Notes under the pieces: generated by a model
Database searches by the model: none
Told to the model about the DNA's origin: nothing
What the model saw: the letters and a program-made list of their open reading frames with translations, nothing else
Made by a program: the position numbers and the translations under genes
Assembly (NCBI RefSeq): GCF_000980885.2
Contig: NZ_LBDA02000016.1
Location: forward strand, 62,001-126,000
DNA length: 64,000 nt
Source: Streptomyces malaysiense
Lineage (GTDB): Bacteria; Actinomycetota; Actinomycetes; Streptomycetales; Streptomycetaceae
Direction: 5' to 3'
Shown here: positions 22,010 through 33,215 of the stretch, in pieces
Position numbering within the stretch: the first letter of the stretch is position 1
Layout: every line of letters starts with the position of its first letter

Positions 22010-23017
22010 CTAGAACGTGCCCAGCTTCACGATCGACAGCAGCGCGATCAGCTGGATCGCCGACGCGCCCAGCGCCTTCGGCCACGGCAGGTCGTGCGAG
22101 CGGGACACCATCATGGTGAGCAGGGCGCCCGCGCCGAGCCAGGTGGCCCAGCCGAGTATCTGGACGAAGCCCGCGTCACCGCCGAAGAACATGGCGAAGA
22201 CCAGGCGGGGCGCGTCCGTGAGGGCGGAGATCAGCATGGACAGGCCCACCGTCGGCTGCCAGGCGCCGTCGCCGCCGAGCTGGCGGGCCAGGGTGTGGGT
22301 GACCACGCCCAGCACGAACAGGGCGAGCACCATCACGACCGCGGTGATCAGCACGATCGGCACCGCGTTGGACAGCGTGGCGCCGATGGCCTCCTTGCGC
22401 GCGTCGTCGAAGCCGAAGACGGCCAGCAGACCGTAGAGGAAGGTCACGACCAGGGCCGGACCCCACATCGTGTAGTCCCGCATCCGCAGGAAGGTCGGGT
22501 CGGGGGAGAGGATGATCCCCCGCAGCAGTTCCTTCCAGTGCAGTGGCGGGCCCACCGGCGGGGCGGGTGCGGCGACGGAGCCGGCCTGGTAGGTCGCGCC
22601 CTGGGTGTAGCCGGCGGCCTCGTCGATCGAGAACGCCTGGGTGTGGCCCGGGTTGTTGGCCGCGTACGGGTCGGGCGTGCCGCTCCCGTAGCCGTCGTCG
22701 AAGTACTCCGGGCCGTCGTCCGCCGGGCCCTGCCGGTCGTACGGCCGGCCCTGCCGCGGGTACGACTGCTGTCCGTACGACTGCGGTGCCTGCGGCGGCT
22801 GCCCGTACGACGGCTGCGGCGACTGCGGCGACGGGTAGCCGTACGACGGCCGTCCCGCGCCCTGTCCGGGCGCCTGGGGCCCCTGCTGCCCGTACGACGA
22901 CGGGCCGCGCCGCCCGCCCGAGGGGCCGGGGCGGCCGTACGACGGTCCCTGCGGCGCCTGCTGTCCCTGGGGGGTGCGGTCGTCCCGGCCCCCACGTCCG
23001 ATCCTGAATCCAGCCAC
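22010..23017 (-). CDS. Yip1-family membrane protein with Gln/Gly/Tyr/Pro-rich N-terminus
   Basis: About 335 residues. The N-terminal 165 are disordered and built from SYGQ/PSYG/PQ-type repeats. The C-terminal half has five hydrophobic segments beginning after LHWKELLRGIILSPDPTFLR, as in bacterial Yip1-domain proteins. The substrate or role is unknown. I start at GTG 23017 (VAGFRIGRGGRDD), although the frame extends to 23098. It is convergent with the phosphoribosyltransferase gene. Confidence 0.75.
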   Translation of the reverse strand: MAGFRIGRGGRDDRTPQGQQAPQGPSYGRPGPSGGRRGPSSYGQQGPQAPGQGAGRPSYGYPSPQSPQPSYGQPPQAPQSYGQQSYPRQGRPYDRQGPADDGPEYFDDGYGSGTPDPYAANNPGHTQAFSIDEAAGYTQGATYQAGSVAAPAPPVGPPLHWKELLRGIILSPDPTFLRMRDYTMWGPALVVTFLYGLLAVFGFDDARKEAIGATLSNAVPIVLITAVVMVLALFVLGVVTHTLARQLGGDGAWQPTVGLSMLISALTDAPRLVFAMFFGGDAGFVQILGWATWLGAGALLTMMVSRSHDLPWPKALGASAIQLIALLSIVKLGTF

Positions 23018-23596
23018 GTCATCGAACGTACCTGGTCCCGGAGGGCCACGTGCCGGGCCCGGCGGTCCGGGCCGGGCTTTGCGGCCGACCTGTGACATCC
23101 CCTAAGGGGCCGTCAGCCGTTTCACCAGGGATGGTTCCGGGTTTGAACCGTCTCGGTCCGCGAGGGCGGAGCCGGACCGCAGGGTTCACCGCCGGGCCGG
23201 CGGCCGGGGGACACGCCGTGGTGGACGAGGGCCGTACGGGAGTCCCGGTGAACGCCGGTAAGTGACATGCTCTGACCTGCGGCGATGCAAGCCACGCGAC
23301 CCGCTTTGCCCCAGACCCCCCGGGTGGCCATTTCGCGGAAATGCGCGTAACCCCGGAGGCCGGGTCCGTGGGACGCGTGTCGCCAGAGATTGACCTACCC
23401 CCACTACCTGCGTGGCGGCCCGCAACGGGCGGCGGTACCGCCAGGCGCACGACACGTTCGGCTTCAACACCGAACCTGGGTGCCGGATGACCGAAATCGC
23501 CCTCCGGATCCATCACGACGCGATCATGGCATCGAGACCACAAAGGCGAAATCCCAATCGACGTCCCCGAACTGGGCTCAGAGGGCGCTCAGGCGC
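23018..23596. other. Intergenic and mobile-element debris
   Basis: No intact gene. The left part is the upstream region of the Yip1 gene; the right part precedes the 3' end of the broken serine integrase. Confidence 0.4.
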
Positions 23597-24378
23597 CTAC
23601 TGGGCTGGTGCTTCTGCCCAGTGCACAGTCACCCGATCCTCCGTGTTCGCGTTCCGGCCACGGCCGATGGACTTGGCGATGGTGATGCGGTCGAGGGAGA
23701 AAGCCAGGAAGCTACGTCGCTGCTCCAGGTCCCAACTGCCCCACGTCGACTCCGGCCCGATGGGGTCGCCCTCCGGGGCCGTCCACTCCGAGGGGATGAC
23801 CACGGTGCCGCTCTCATCCCGCCCCAGCTCAGCTACGCGCTCACTCACCCGAGCCTCATGGGCAGTCAGCCGCTCGACGGATTCAGCGAACATGGCCGTG
23901 CCGGTCGCCCCGGCGTACAGCCCTGCCTGCCGGTCGGCGTACAGCGTGCGGAGGGCTTCCCGTACGTGCTCCAACTCAGCCCGCGCGGCGGCTAGTTCTG
24001 CATGCCGCTCGCCCGTGTCTGCCTGGGCGGCAAATCGGCGCGCTGCCTCACCAAGCCATTCCAGGTCTTCACGGTCCTCGGGGTCCAGCGTACTCAGGCG
24101 CGACCTGCGTCTACGTGTCCGGCGCGAACGGCGGACATCATCTCTTCGAACGCGGGGCGGACCACTTTGGGGTCCCAGCCGGATTTGCCCACGTCAGCGA
24201 AGTGACCGGCGTTGTCCCAACCCTTGGCTGTGATCAGCGCCTCGCACTTGGTCCGCTGTGCTTCGGGGGACGACGCGGAGTCGTCCTCACGCTTCCTTGA
24301 CTGTCGGATGTAGGACACTGCGCGCACATGGTCCAGATCAGGGGTCCAGTCGGGGCCCCGTTTGACGAGAGGTGTCAT
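23597..24378 (-). pseudogene. Large serine integrase, internally deleted
   Basis: The N-terminal 94 residues are a resolvase domain start: VRAVSYIRQSRKREDDSASS with catalytic Ser27, then SPEAQRTKCEALITAKGWDN. A stop follows. The frame one base off then continues LSTLDPEDRED and a long coiled-coil region, ending like the C-terminus of phage serine integrases (FSLDRITIAKSIGRGRNAN). Roughly the middle 300 residues, including the zinc ribbon, are missing compared with phiC31-type enzymes. This is a dead integrase left from a prophage or element inserted next to the monooxygenase gene at 24379. Confidence 0.8.
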
Positions 24379-24708
24379 GTGCCTAGCGTAGTAAAAATCA
24401 ATGTGCTGACCGTGCCTGCCGAGCAGCGGGAAATCCTGGAGAAGCGGTTCGCCTCGCGGGCCCACGCGGTGGAGAACTCCGACGGCTTCGAGTGGTTCGA
24501 GCTGCTGCGCCCGGTCGAGGGCACCGACCAGTACCTCGTCTACACCCGCTGGCGTGACGAGGCCTCCTTCCAGGCGTGGATGGAGGGCCCGATGAAGGCC
24601 GCGCACCAGGGCGGTGCCACGGAGGGCGACCGTCCCAAGCCGGCCGCCTCCGGCTCCACCCTGTGGTCCTTCGACGTGGTCCAGCAGGCGGCCCCGAAGA
24701 ACGCGTGA
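24379..24708 (+). CDS. Antibiotic biosynthesis monooxygenase (ABM) domain protein
   Basis: A 109-residue single ABM ferredoxin-like domain: VVKINVLTVPAEQREILEKR, then FEWFELLRPVEGTDQYLVYT and RWRDEASFQAWMEGPMKAAH. ABM proteins include cofactor-free monooxygenases and heme-degrading IsdG-like enzymes; the tryptophans fit the latter loosely. The GTG at 24379 is one base from the start codon of the divergent broken integrase, so the original 5' end has been replaced by mobile DNA. The coding part appears intact. Confidence 0.8.
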   Translation: MPSVVKINVLTVPAEQREILEKRFASRAHAVENSDGFEWFELLRPVEGTDQYLVYTRWRDEASFQAWMEGPMKAAHQGGATEGDRPKPAASGSTLWSFDVVQQAAPKNA

Positions 24709-25066
24709 CCGCCCGGCGCCGGGCCTCGGTGGTGCTCACGAGGTCCGGCGCCATGCCTGCGCCGCGCGCCCGCCGTGCGGGAGGCGGGGCCGGCCTCGGG
24801 CCCGCCATGAGAGACGCCCGCGGGCGGGTCCCGCCGGGCGGCCCGCCTCCCGGTCGCCTGCCCGGCCCCGGCCGGATGCCCGCGGTTCCCCGTGCGCCCG
24901 GCCCCTCCCGCCCCCGCTCGGCGGGTGTGCGGGTTCCGACGGCCGCCGGGGTCGCGCCGCGGCGCGGCGATGCCGTCCCCCGAGCGTCCCGCCCCCGGAC
25001 ACGACAGCGCCCCCTGCCTGTGCGAAGCAGGGGGCGTTGCCGTGTCTCAGCGGGCCGTGGGGGCCG
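24709..25066. other. Intergenic region with terminator
   Basis: No gene. Very GC-rich. A hairpin at 25008-25036 (CGCCCCCTGC and GCAGGGGGCG, 9-base loop) probably terminates the leftward Fe-S gene. Confidence 0.5.
25008..25036 (-). terminator. Terminator of the Fe-S oxidoreductase gene
   Basis: CGCCCCCTGC (25008-25017) pairs with GCAGGGGGCG (25027-25036). It lies 30 bp beyond the stop of the leftward gene. Confidence 0.65.
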
Positions 25067-27349
25067 TCACTTGACCGGCTCGGGCTCCGGGGCGGTCTCG
25101 GACTCGGACTCGTCCGTCGGGTCCGCCGGGGTCTTGACGGAGTCCAGCAGGAGCTGGGCGACGTCGACGACCTGGATGGATTCCTTGGCCTTGCCGTCGT
25201 TCTTCTTGCCGTTGACCGAGTCGGTCAGCATGACGAGGCAGAAGGGGCAGGCCGTGGAGACGATGTCCGGGTCGAGGGAGAGGGCCTCGTCCACGCGCTC
25301 GTTGTTGATGCGCTTGCCGATGCGCTCCTCCATCCACATGCGCGCGCCGCCGGCGCCGCAGCAGAAGCCGCGCTCCTTGTGGCGGTGCATCTCCTCGTTG
25401 CGCAGGCCGGGGACCTTGCCGATGATCTCGCGCGGTGGCGTGTAGATCTTGTTGTGGCGGCCCAGGTAGCACGGGTCGTGGTAGGTGATGATGCCTTCGA
25501 CCGGGGTGACCGGGATCAGCTTGCCCTCGTCCACCAGGTGCTGGAGCAGCTGGGTGTGGTGGATGACCTCGTAGTCGCCGCCGAGCTGCGGGTACTCGTT
25601 GCCGAGCGTGTTGAGGCAGTGCGGGCAGGTGGCGACGATCTTCTTCGCCGACTTGGGCTTGCGGGATTCCGCGGTGACCTTGCCGTCGTCGTCCAGCTCC
25701 TCGCCGAACGCCGTGTTCAGGGCCATCACGTTCTCCATGCCGAGCTCCTGGAACAGGGGCTCGTTGCCCAGGCGGCGGGCGGAGTCACCGGTGCACTTCT
25801 CGTCACCGCCCATGATCGCGAACTTGACGCCCGCGATGTGGAGGAGTTCGGCGAACGCCTTGGTGGTCTTCTTGGCGCGGTCCTCCAGGGCGCCGGCGCA
25901 GCCGACCCAGTAGAGGTACTCGACGTCGGTGAGGTCCTCGATGTCCTTGCCGACGACCGGGACCTCGAAGTCGACCTCCTTGGTCCACTCCAGGCGCTGC
26001 TTCTTGGCCAGGCCCCAGGGGTTGCCCTTCTTCTCCAGGTTCTTGAGCATCGTGCCCGCCTCGGAGGGGAAGGCCGACTCGATCATGACCTGGTAGCGGC
26101 GCATGTCGACGATGTGGTCGACGTGCTCGATGTCCACCGGGCACTGCTCGACGCAGGCGCCGCAGGTGGTGCAGGACCACAGCACGTCCGGGTCGATGAC
26201 GCCGTTCTCCTCGGCGGTGCCGATCAGCGGGCGCTCGGCCTCGGCCAGCGCGGCGGCCGGCACGCCTGCCAGCTGCTCCTCGGAGGCCTTCTCCTCGCCC
26301 TCCGCCGTCTTGCCGCCGCCGGCCAGCAGGTAGGGCGCCTTGGCGTGCGCGTTGTCGCGCAGCGACATGATCAGCAGCTTCGGGGACAGCGGCTTGCCGG
26401 TGTTCCAGGCGGGGCACTGCGACTGGCAGCGGCCGCACTCGGTGCAGGTGGAGAAGTCCAGCAGGCCCTTCCAGGAGAACTGCTCGACCTGGGAGACGCC
26501 GAAGACGTCGTCCTCGCCGGGGTCGGTGAAGTCGATCGCCTTGCCGCCCGAGGTCATCGGCAGCAGCGCGCCGAGCGCGGTGCCGCCGTCGGCGTTGCGC
26601 TTGAACCAGATGTTCGGGAAGGCGAGGAAGCGGTGCCAGGCCACACCCATGTCGGTCTTCAGGGCGACCGTGATCATCCAGATGAACGAGGTCGCGATCT
26701 TCAGGGCGGCGAAGAAGTAGGTGAGGTTCTGGAGCGTGCCGACGCTCATGCCCTTGAACCAGGCGACGACCGGATACGAGATGAAGAACGACGCCTCGTA
26801 GCTGTCGACGTGGTGCTGGGCGCCCTCCAGGGCGTGCAGCATGAAGATGCAGACGCCGACGATCAGGATGACGGCCTCGACGAAGTACGCCTGGCCGAAG
26901 TTCGAGCCGGCGAAGCGGGACTTGCGGCCCGGCTTGTCCGGCCTGCTCAGCTGGCGGATCGCGATCAGCACCAGGATGCCGATCGTGGTCATGGTGCCGA
27001 CGAACTCGACGAAGATGTTGTACGGCGTCCAGTTGCCGATGATCGGCAGGATCCAGTCCGCCTTGAAGAGCTGGCCGATCGCGTTGACGATCGTCAGCAG
27101 CAGGGAGAAGAAGCCCACCGCCACGAACCAGTGCGCCACGCCGATGATGCCCCAGCGGTTCATCCGGGTGTGGCCGAGGAATTCCTTGGCCACCGTGACG
27201 GTGCGCTGGGCGGGGTCATTGGTCCTGGTCCCGGCCGGTACGGGCTGGCCGAGACGCATGTAGTTGAAGATCTGGAGGAGGGCGCGGCCGAACAGTGCCA
27301 CGCCGACCACGATCAGGACCAGCGACACGATGATCGCGGCGAGTTGCAT
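25067..27349 (-). CDS. Membrane Fe-S oxidoreductase (EtfD/heterodisulfide-reductase-like)
   Basis: 760 residues. The N-terminal 230 have five or six membrane segments. Two 4Fe-4S motifs follow: CTECGRCQSQCP near residue 301 and CTTCGACVEQCP near 391. Two CCG-type cysteine domains come next (GCAGALED, CPHCLNTLGNEYP; HDPCYLGRHN, FCCGAGGARMWMEE). The layout matches mycobacterial EtfD (Rv0338c), which passes electrons from acyl-CoA dehydrogenases via ETF to menaquinone. No etfAB is adjacent. The ATG at 27349 follows AGGAGC. Confidence 0.85.
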   Translation of the reverse strand: MQLAAIIVSLVLIVVGVALFGRALLQIFNYMRLGQPVPAGTRTNDPAQRTVTVAKEFLGHTRMNRWGIIGVAHWFVAVGFFSLLLTIVNAIGQLFKADWILPIIGNWTPYNIFVEFVGTMTTIGILVLIAIRQLSRPDKPGRKSRFAGSNFGQAYFVEAVILIVGVCIFMLHALEGAQHHVDSYEASFFISYPVVAWFKGMSVGTLQNLTYFFAALKIATSFIWMITVALKTDMGVAWHRFLAFPNIWFKRNADGGTALGALLPMTSGGKAIDFTDPGEDDVFGVSQVEQFSWKGLLDFSTCTECGRCQSQCPAWNTGKPLSPKLLIMSLRDNAHAKAPYLLAGGGKTAEGEEKASEEQLAGVPAAALAEAERPLIGTAEENGVIDPDVLWSCTTCGACVEQCPVDIEHVDHIVDMRRYQVMIESAFPSEAGTMLKNLEKKGNPWGLAKKQRLEWTKEVDFEVPVVGKDIEDLTDVEYLYWVGCAGALEDRAKKTTKAFAELLHIAGVKFAIMGGDEKCTGDSARRLGNEPLFQELGMENVMALNTAFGEELDDDGKVTAESRKPKSAKKIVATCPHCLNTLGNEYPQLGGDYEVIHHTQLLQHLVDEGKLIPVTPVEGIITYHDPCYLGRHNKIYTPPREIIGKVPGLRNEEMHRHKERGFCCGAGGARMWMEERIGKRINNERVDEALSLDPDIVSTACPFCLVMLTDSVNGKKNDGKAKESIQVVDVAQLLLDSVKTPADPTDESESETAPEPEPVK

Positions 27350-27568
27350 TGGGGCTCCTGAGGGCGGCCTCGAATTGACCGAGCGACATTACTAAGCGGT
27401 AACTTATGTAGTCCTCTGAGACTACCCCTATCTTCCTTCGCGCTGCAGGGGAGCGCGGGGTGATATGGGTCGCTGAGGGGTCGCCCATGGTGGCGTGCTG
27501 ATCACCTCAAGGGCAATCTGATCGTGTTATTCATCCCGAATTGCTACTTTCACCCCTACCTTAGAGCC

Positions 27569-28600
27569 GTGCTCTACGGGATCGCCGCGGCCTCCGCCGC
27601 CCTGCTGCTCACCGCCGTCCTCGCGGCGCTGCTCCGGCTGCCCGCCCTGCGGGCCGGGGTCGTCGACCGGCGCCGAGGACGGCCGCTGCCCCTGCTCGGC
27701 GGCCTCGCCGTCGTCACCGTCACCTCGCTGGTCGCCTGGACGGGTGAATGGACCCGGGTCGCCCCTCTGGGTGACGGGGTCGGCGGGCTGCTCCTGGCCG
27801 CCGTGGTGGTCGGACTGCTCGGCCTGGTCGCCGACGTCTGGCGGCTGCGCGGCCGGGTGATCGCCGCCGGTACGGCGGTGGCGGCGGCCTGCGTGGTGCC
27901 CTACGACGAGACGGGGGTGGCCGGGGGCGCGCTCGCCGTGGCCGGGATCGTCGTCGTCTCGCTCGCCTTCCGCGGACTCGACCACGCGGACGGGCTGGCC
28001 GGGACCGTCGGGGTGGTCACCGCCTTCGGGTCCGGTGTCTGCGCCGCCATCGAGGTGATGGACGGGCTCGCCGTCCTGCTCAGCGTGCTCGCCGCCGCTC
28101 TCACCGGCTTCCTGATGCACAACTGGTATCCCGCCCGGGTCGGACTCGGCGCCTGCGGCTCGCTGTTCACCGGGTTCCTGCTGTCCTCCGGGGTCGTCTT
28201 CACTCGTGCGGGGTACGCGATCGGGCCGAGCGCGGCCGTGCTGTTCTGCCTCGGCGCCGTCGCCCTCGCGGACGCCGCCCTGGTGGTCCTCGTACGGCTG
28301 CTCGGGCGCCGGCCGCTGCTGCGGCGCGGCCCGGACCACCTGGTGCACCGGCTGCGGCGGTTCGGGCTCACGCAGCCGGGGGCCGTGGTGGTGCTCGGGA
28401 TGTGCGCCTTCGCCGCGGTGCTCGCCGGAGTGCTCGTGCACGCCGGGTGGGCGGGGGAGGACCCCGTGCTGTGGGTGGCGGGAGGGGCGGCCGTCCTGGT
28501 GCTCGTACTCCTGCGGGCGCCCGTGCGGATTCCGGTCCAGCGCCCCCGTCGTATGGCATCGACGCAGGTCAGCGAGCGGTTGCGTGTAAGGAACGGATAA
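27569..28600 (+). CDS. MraY/WecA-like polyprenyl-phosphate transferase family protein
   Basis: About 343 residues with ten or so hydrophobic segments. Family cues are VDRRRGRPLPLLGGLAVVTV after the first helix, and FRGLDHADGLAGTVGVVTAF, a weakened form of the catalytic Asp-rich loop of MraY/WecA enzymes, which move sugar-1-phosphates onto lipid carriers. Several expected acidic residues are missing, so activity is uncertain. I start at GTG 27569: TACCTTAG immediately upstream looks like a -10 box, implying a leaderless mRNA. A longer frame starts at 27524. Confidence 0.7.
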   Translation: MLYGIAAASAALLLTAVLAALLRLPALRAGVVDRRRGRPLPLLGGLAVVTVTSLVAWTGEWTRVAPLGDGVGGLLLAAVVVGLLGLVADVWRLRGRVIAAGTAVAAACVVPYDETGVAGGALAVAGIVVVSLAFRGLDHADGLAGTVGVVTAFGSGVCAAIEVMDGLAVLLSVLAAALTGFLMHNWYPARVGLGACGSLFTGFLLSSGVVFTRAGYAIGPSAAVLFCLGAVALADAALVVLVRLLGRRPLLRRGPDHLVHRLRRFGLTQPGAVVVLGMCAFAAVLAGVLVHAGWAGEDPVLWVAGGAAVLVLVLLRAPVRIPVQRPRRMASTQVSERLRVRNG

Positions 28601-28602
28601 GA

Positions 28603-28623
28603 CTTGAGTCTGTCTGACTCATG
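28603..28623. promoter_or_regulatory. HAIR operator 1 upstream of dnaK
   Basis: CTTGAGT-N7-ACTCATG, one base off the HspR consensus CTTGAGT-N7-ACTCAAG. HspR represses the dnaK operon through such sites. Confidence 0.85.
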
Positions 28624-28631
28624 TCTGTTGA

Positions 28632-31213
<2,582 letters not shown>

Positions 31214-31249
31214 CGTAATCACAGCGGACGGGAAGGAGGGACGTCGGGG

Positions 31250-32425
31250 ATGAGCACCAAGGACTTCATCGAGAAGGACTTCTACAAGGTCCTCGGCGTC
31301 CCCAAGGACGCCACCGAGGCCGAGATCAAGAAGGCGTACCGGAAGCTCGCGCGTGAGTTCCACCCGGACGCCAACAAGGGCAACGCCAAGGCCGAGGAGC
31401 GCTTCAAGGAGATCTCCGAGGCGAACGACGTCCTCGGCGACCCCAAGAAGCGCAAGGAGTACGACGAGGCGCGCGCCCTGTTCGGCAACGGCGGCTTCCG
31501 CCCCGGTCCGGGCGCCGGCGGCGGAAACTTCAACTTCGACCTGGGCGACCTCTTCGGAGGCGGCGGCACCGCCCAGAGCGGCGGCTTCGGCGGCGGGCTC
31601 GGCGATGTCTTCGGGGGCCTGTTCAACCGGGGCGGCGCGGGCGGGGCGACCCGTACGCAGCCGCGCCGCGGCCAGGACGTGGACACCGAGGTCACCCTCA
31701 GCTTCACCGAGGCGATCGAGGGGGCCACGGTGCCGCTGCGGATGACCTCCCAGCAGCCCTGCAAGGCCTGTTCCGGCACCGGCGACAAGAACGGCACGCC
31801 CCGGGTGTGCCCGACCTGCGTCGGCACCGGCCAGATCGCCCGGGGCTCGGGCGGCGGCTTCTCCCTGACCGATCCCTGCCCCGACTGCAAGGGCCGCGGT
31901 CTGATCGCGGAGAACCCCTGTCCGGACTGCAAGGGCAGCGGACGCGCCAAGTCCTCGCGCACCATGCAGGTCCGCATCCCGGCGGGCGTCACCGACGGGC
32001 AGCGGATCCGGCTGCGCGGCAAGGGCGCTCCCGGCGAGCGGGGCGGTCCGGCGGGCGATCTGTACGTGACCGTGCATGTGGGCGAGCACCCGGTGTTCGG
32101 CCGCAAGGGCGACAACCTCACGGTGACCGTCCCGGTCACCTTCGCGGAGGCCGCGCTCGGCGGCGAGGTGCGGGTGCCGACTCTCGGCGGCCCGCCGGTC
32201 ACCCTGAAGCTGCCCCCGGGCACTCCGAACGGCAGGACCATGCGGGCCCGCGGCAAGGGAGCGGTCCGCAAGGACGGCACCCGAGGCGACCTCCTGGTCA
32301 CCGTCGAGGTGAGTGTCCCGGAGGACCTGTCGGGGAAGGCTCGTGACGCACTGCAGGCGTATCGCGAGGCGACCGCGGGCGAGGACCCGCGGGCGGAGCT
32401 GTTCGAGGCCGCGAAGGGAGCTTGA
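31250..32425 (+). CDS. dnaJ: Co-chaperone DnaJ
   Basis: 391 residues. The J domain spans 10-75 with the His-Pro-Asp motif at 38-40. A Gly/Phe-rich linker precedes four zinc-binding repeats (CKACSGTG, CPTCVGTG, CPDCKGRG, CPDCKGSG; about 171-225), then two C-terminal substrate domains. It stimulates DnaK ATPase. The ATG follows GGAAGGAGGGACG. Third gene of the HspR operon. Confidence 0.98.
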   Translation: MSTKDFIEKDFYKVLGVPKDATEAEIKKAYRKLAREFHPDANKGNAKAEERFKEISEANDVLGDPKKRKEYDEARALFGNGGFRPGPGAGGGNFNFDLGDLFGGGGTAQSGGFGGGLGDVFGGLFNRGGAGGATRTQPRRGQDVDTEVTLSFTEAIEGATVPLRMTSQQPCKACSGTGDKNGTPRVCPTCVGTGQIARGSGGGFSLTDPCPDCKGRGLIAENPCPDCKGSGRAKSSRTMQVRIPAGVTDGQRIRLRGKGAPGERGGPAGDLYVTVHVGEHPVFGRKGDNLTVTVPVTFAEAALGGEVRVPTLGGPPVTLKLPPGTPNGRTMRARGKGAVRKDGTRGDLLVTVEVSVPEDLSGKARDALQAYREATAGEDPRAELFEAAKGA

Positions 32426-32430
32426 GAGTG

Positions 32431-32886
32431 ATGGAAGGCCGCCGGCGCAATCCGTACGAACTGACCGAGGAGACCCCGGTCTACGTCATCTCGGTGGCGG
32501 CCCAGCTCTCCGGACTCCACCCGCAGACGCTGCGCCAGTACGACCGCCTGGGCCTGGTCTCCCCGGACCGCACCGCGGGCCGGGGCCGGCGCTACTCGGC
32601 CCGTGACATCGAACTGCTCCGCCAGGTGCAGCAGTTGTCGCAGGACGAGGGCATCAACCTGGCCGGCATCAAGCGCATCATCGAACTGGAGAACCAGGTC
32701 GCCGCGCTCCAGTCCCGCGTCGCGGAAATGGAGGCGGCCCTGGACGGGGCGGCGGCCGCCATGCGCCAGCGCGAGGCCGCCGTGCACGCCTCCTACCGGC
32801 GGGACCTGGTCCCGTATCAGGAGGTCCAGCAGACCAGCGCGCTGGTCGTGTGGCGGCCCAAGCGGTCCCCGCAGCAGGGCGACTGA
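32431..32886 (+). CDS. hspR: Heat-shock repressor HspR (MerR family)
   Basis: 151 residues beginning MEGRRRNPYELTEETPVYVI. The MerR winged helix covers about 15-85 (HPQTLRQYDRLGLVSPDRTA, GRGRRYSARDIELLRQVQQL). A coiled coil follows (IIELENQVAALQSRVAEMEA). HspR binds HAIR repeats; three are visible in this window (28603, 28655, 37933). I prefer ATG 32431; a TTG at 32422 overlaps the dnaJ stop. This is the last gene of the operon, ended by a strong hairpin. Confidence 0.96.
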   Translation: MEGRRRNPYELTEETPVYVISVAAQLSGLHPQTLRQYDRLGLVSPDRTAGRGRRYSARDIELLRQVQQLSQDEGINLAGIKRIIELENQVAALQSRVAEMEAALDGAAAAMRQREAAVHASYRRDLVPYQEVQQTSALVVWRPKRSPQQGD

Positions 32887-32909
32887 CCCCCGCACCACCA
32901 CGTACGGCC

Positions 32910-32944
32910 AAGGGCCCGCGGACGCATCCCGTCCGCGGGCCCTT
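32910..32944 (+). terminator. Terminator of the dnaK operon
   Basis: A 15-bp perfect inverted repeat AAGGGCCCGCGGACG (32910-32924) and its complement (32930-32944), loop CATCC. Confidence 0.85.
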
Positions 32945-33215
32945 CGCCGTCCCTTCGCCGTCCTCGGACCCCGTGCGGCACGGCGGCGGGCACAACCCAT
33001 TTTTTGCCGCCCCGTGAACTCCCCTTGGATGGACGGTCCGTAAAGAGCGTTTGGAGAGGTTTCCCCATTGCTTTCACAGGTTGGACGGCGCGTAGTGTTG
33101 CGTACTCGTTAAGCAAGGCTTCTTGACGCCGACTGTCGGCTCCGCGTTGTCTTTTCAGACACCTGGGTCCTAAAGCAGCACCCACGTCCGAAACACACGT
33201 GAAGTGAGCCCTCGT

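Noticed and set aside
24614..27361. A 915-codon frame on the plus strand opposite the Fe-S oxidoreductase gene
   Set aside because: It is the antisense shadow of a real gene with clear Fe-S motifs; the frame is low-complexity Asp/Val/Arg-rich and has no domain or ribosome site.
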